Positions 62,337 through 64,000 of a stretch of DNA of 64,000 bases are shown in pieces (the first letter of the stretch is position 1; each line of letters starts with the position of its first letter). Both the position numbers and the translations under genes were made by a program. Source of the DNA: Chloroflexota bacterium (GTDB lineage Bacteria; Chloroflexota; Anaerolineae; Anaerolineales; Anaerolineaceae); contig JAKPNN010000019.1 in the NCBI GenBank assembly GCA_029548365.1, forward strand, positions 1 through 64,000, written 5' to 3'. Under the pieces are notes generated by a model. That model was not told the origin of the DNA and did not search any database. It saw nothing but the letters and a program-made list of their open reading frames with translations.

Positions 62337-63020
62337 CTACCAGCGTTGCTGCTGCGGGGTTTGATGGCGACGTTTTTTAAACAGCAGCGCCAGCAGCACC
62401 CCGGCGATAAAACCGCCAATGTGAGCCCAAAACGCTGTTCCCCCGACATCCGGCCCACCCAGGGAGAGCACGCCGCTGAGGAATTGCAAGATGAACCACA
62501 TTCCCAGCACAATTATGGCTGGGACCGCCTTGAGCGTCATGAAATACCCAAGTGGGATGAAGGTGAGCACACGGCTGTGCGGATAAAGCACGAGGTAAGC
62601 GCCCAGCACGGCGGCGATGGCTCCGCTGGCGCCAACCGTGGGGACAACGGACAGAGGGTTTGTGATGGTGTGCACGAGTGTGGCTGTCACGCCGCCAACC
62701 AGGTAAAACACCAGGTAGCCCAGGTGTCCCCATGCGTCTTCTACATTGTCGCCGAAGATCCACAGGTAAAGCATATTTCCGCCCAGGTGCAAGATCCCTG
62801 CATGCATGAACATGGCGGTGAAAATATTGCGCAGGTTGCTGAATTTGATGGGTGCAACCAGGAAATCGTAGGGGACAAACGCAAATCGATATATAATGGC
62901 CTCGCTCTGCTCGCCGGCTAACAGCCATTGCAAGCAAAAAACAATCACGTTGACAATAATTAACAGGGCATTAACCACCGGTACCCTGCGGGCTTTAATT
63001 TCGTCTCGGATGGGTATCAT
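62337..63020 (-). CDS. Rhomboid family intramembrane serine protease
   Basis: A 227-residue protein with about six transmembrane helices. The catalytic Ser lies in VGASGAIAAVLGAYL and the catalytic His in FWAHIGGFIAGVLLA. FMHAGILHLGGNMLYLWIFGDNVED holds the conserved HxxxN oxyanion region. The family cleaves single-pass membrane proteins; targets are unknown. The C-terminal tail is basic (KKRRHQ). The likely ribosome binding site GGAAAGG lies 13 nt before the ATG. Confidence 0.92.
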   Translation of the reverse strand: MIPIRDEIKARRVPVVNALLIIVNVIVFCLQWLLAGEQSEAIIYRFAFVPYDFLVAPIKFSNLRNIFTAMFMHAGILHLGGNMLYLWIFGDNVEDAWGHLGYLVFYLVGGVTATLVHTITNPLSVVPTVGASGAIAAVLGAYLVLYPHSRVLTFIPLGYFMTLKAVPAIIVLGMWFILQFLSGVLSLGGPDVGGTAFWAHIGGFIAGVLLALLFKKRRHQTPQQQRW

Positions 63021-63114
63021 AATTACTTTTGTCCCTTTCCTGGGTGGAAAATCGAAATGGTTCAGTTTATTATAACCAGGTTTTTCAACGCTTACCAGTC
63101 ATGTCCGTCAGCTC

Positions 63115-63215
63115 AGCCGGTTATTAATGTACCAATCGATGAAACCAACGATTGCTTCGTGCTCAGCATTATAACTGCTGCGTATATTGATGATCAGTCA
63201 GCATGAACTGCGGAG
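63115..63215 (-). pseudogene. Possible decayed hydrolase C-terminus
   Basis: On the minus strand a stretch ends EHEAIVGFIDWYINNRLS before a stop, resembling the last helix of alpha/beta-hydrolase-type proteins. An in-frame stop lies about 30 codons upstream and no start or catalytic part is found. It may be a gene remnant, or chance. Confidence 0.25.
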
Positions 63216-63328
63216 TTTTGGTTGCCCCCCTTTACAAAACATGATTATTGAAGGATGATTAACATCCACCAGGGAGATCAGGTGTTAATTGGACTCAGAC
63301 CTTATTTTGACCAAATTGATTTTTTAGC

Positions 63329-63357
63329 TTGACTTTACATTATCGATTGGCTAGAAT
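63329..63357 (+). promoter_or_regulatory. Promoter of rpoB
   Basis: TTGACT (63329-63334) and TAGAAT (63352-63357) are spaced by exactly 17 nt. The start near 63364 would leave a ~93 nt leader. Nothing else is evident between the rhomboid gene and rpoB apart from the remnant noted at 63115. Confidence 0.7.
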
Positions 63358-63456
63358 GATAATTCGCGAATTGCGCGCCAGTATCTATTTAATAACATGG
63401 AAAGACCGATAATTTTCAGGAACACCCCAGTCGTCATAGCTTATCAGGAGCCCTAA

Positions 63457-64000
63457 ATGGCAGAATTGCCCATCAAATCATACCAAAATATTCCAGTAGG
63501 TTTGGACCTACCTCCCTTAATCCAGGTGCAGATCGATTCCTTCAAGCGGCTTAAGGAAAACGGATTTTATGATTTATTTGCTGAAATTTCCCCCATCGAG
63601 TCCTACAACAAAGGGATGCAATTATTTTTCCCCAGCAAAGATGCGATCACAGAAGAATGGGGTTTGAAGTTTTGGTACGAAGATCCTAAAACGACAATTG
63701 AGGAATGCCTGGAACGCGATCTGACTTATGCTTCGCCGCTGTACGTCACGGTATTGCTCAAGGGGAAGGAGATAGAGGAACCGATCACACAGGATTTATT
63801 CCTGGGCGATTTTCCAGAGATGACTCCCAAGGGAACCTTTATCATTAATGGAACAGAGCGGGTGGTGGTCAACCAATTGATTCGTTCTCCCGGGGTTTAC
63901 TTTGAGAGCGAGGTTGATCGGATGACGAATCGACACCTGTCGACATCCAAGATGATCCCCGACCGGGGAGCCTGGATTGAGATGGAAACCCGTAAGAACG
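63457..64000 (+). CDS. rpoB: RNA polymerase beta subunit, N-terminal part (runs off the window)
   Basis: The first 181 codons of rpoB are present. The protein starts MAELPIKSYQNIPVGLDLPPLI; then VQIDSFKRL, DLTYASPLYVTVLL, LGDFPEMTPKGTFIINGTERVVVNQLIRSPGVYF and the RG-WIEME segment are universal beta-subunit sequences. The ATG at 63457 has CAGGAG 6 nt upstream. The gene has its own promoter, and ribosomal protein genes rplJ/rplL, its usual upstream neighbours, are absent here. The reading frame is open to the window end. Confidence 0.97.
   Translation, partial: MAELPIKSYQNIPVGLDLPPLIQVQIDSFKRLKENGFYDLFAEISPIESYNKGMQLFFPSKDAITEEWGLKFWYEDPKTTIEECLERDLTYASPLYVTVLLKGKEIEEPITQDLFLGDFPEMTPKGTFIINGTERVVVNQLIRSPGVYFESEVDRMTNRHLSTSKMIPDRGAWIEMETRKN

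Noticed and set aside
1-64000. tRNA, rRNA, tmRNA, SRP or RNase P RNA genes
   Set aside because: I scanned the spacers for cloverleaf ends, CCA-type termini and conserved cores and found none that convinced me.

Overview
The window is 64 kb of gene-dense bacterial chromosome, GC-rich in its coding regions, with no rRNA, tRNA or CRISPR array that I can find. It looks like a member of the Chloroflexota, probably an Anaerolineae-type anaerobe. That placement is an inference. It rests on a pyrF-pyrE fusion in decarboxylase-first order, a GHMP-family mevalonate decarboxylase, tungstate and molybdate metabolism, secreted proteins of the choice-of-anchor type, and many short dispersed intergenic repeats. 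The window ends inside rpoB.

Layout. 0-2.6 kb: an MFS transporter and a divergent Eis-like acetyltransferase. 2.7-7.5 kb (minus strand): a pyrimidine operon, pyrC-pyrB-pyrFE-htpX, led by a promoter and an intrinsic terminator just upstream of pyrC. 7.6-10.2 kb: urocanase and two related small membrane proteins. 10.2-14.6 kb: a repeat-rich zone with a secreted beta-helix protein between two ~208 bp inverted repeats, and a MOT1-like molybdate transporter. 14.5-28.5 kb: a secreted subtilase, a UbiD-family decarboxylase, mevalonate decarboxylase, a site-2 protease, a HEAT-repeat protein, acylphosphatase, UvrB, a DegT-type aminotransferase, and PH-domain and DUF92 membrane proteins. 28.5-29.6 kb: an AT-rich, probably acquired, HsdR_N-like nuclease gene. 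29.7-32.2 kb: a UroD-like protein and peptidase T.

32.3-40.4 kb (minus strand) is a molybdenum/tungsten cofactor block: moeA, a moeA-PBP fusion, moaC, moaA, a MOSC protein and a MogA/MoaB protein, followed by a separately promoted tungstate ABC transporter tupABC with a structured leader. 40.4-40.9 kb holds an unusual non-coding segment with two strong hairpins and a 19-codon leader-peptide-like frame. 40.9-44.2 kb: an Fe-S aldo-keto reductase and small membrane proteins.

44.2-49.4 kb (minus strand) is a thiamine operon under a clear TPP riboswitch: thiN-thiB-thiP-thiQ plus a coupled DUF402 protein. 50.3-50.8 kb is a tandem array with a ~106 bp period. 50.9-54.4 kb is an ABC-2 export system. 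54.5-62.0 kb (minus strand) is a seven-gene catabolic operon: an organic-acid transporter, a hydantoinase/oxoprolinase-family protein, a HExxH protein, a membrane protein, an RraA-family protein, a KDPG aldolase-VOC fusion and a KDG kinase. The exact substrate is unknown. A rhomboid protease and the start of rpoB close the window.

The best leads are the pyrC attenuator with a leader frame spanning its terminator, the orphan RNA unit near moeA, the structured tupA leader, the DUF402 gene tied to thiamine uptake, and the hydantoinase/KDPG operon. All functions are assigned by reading motifs, without database searches.
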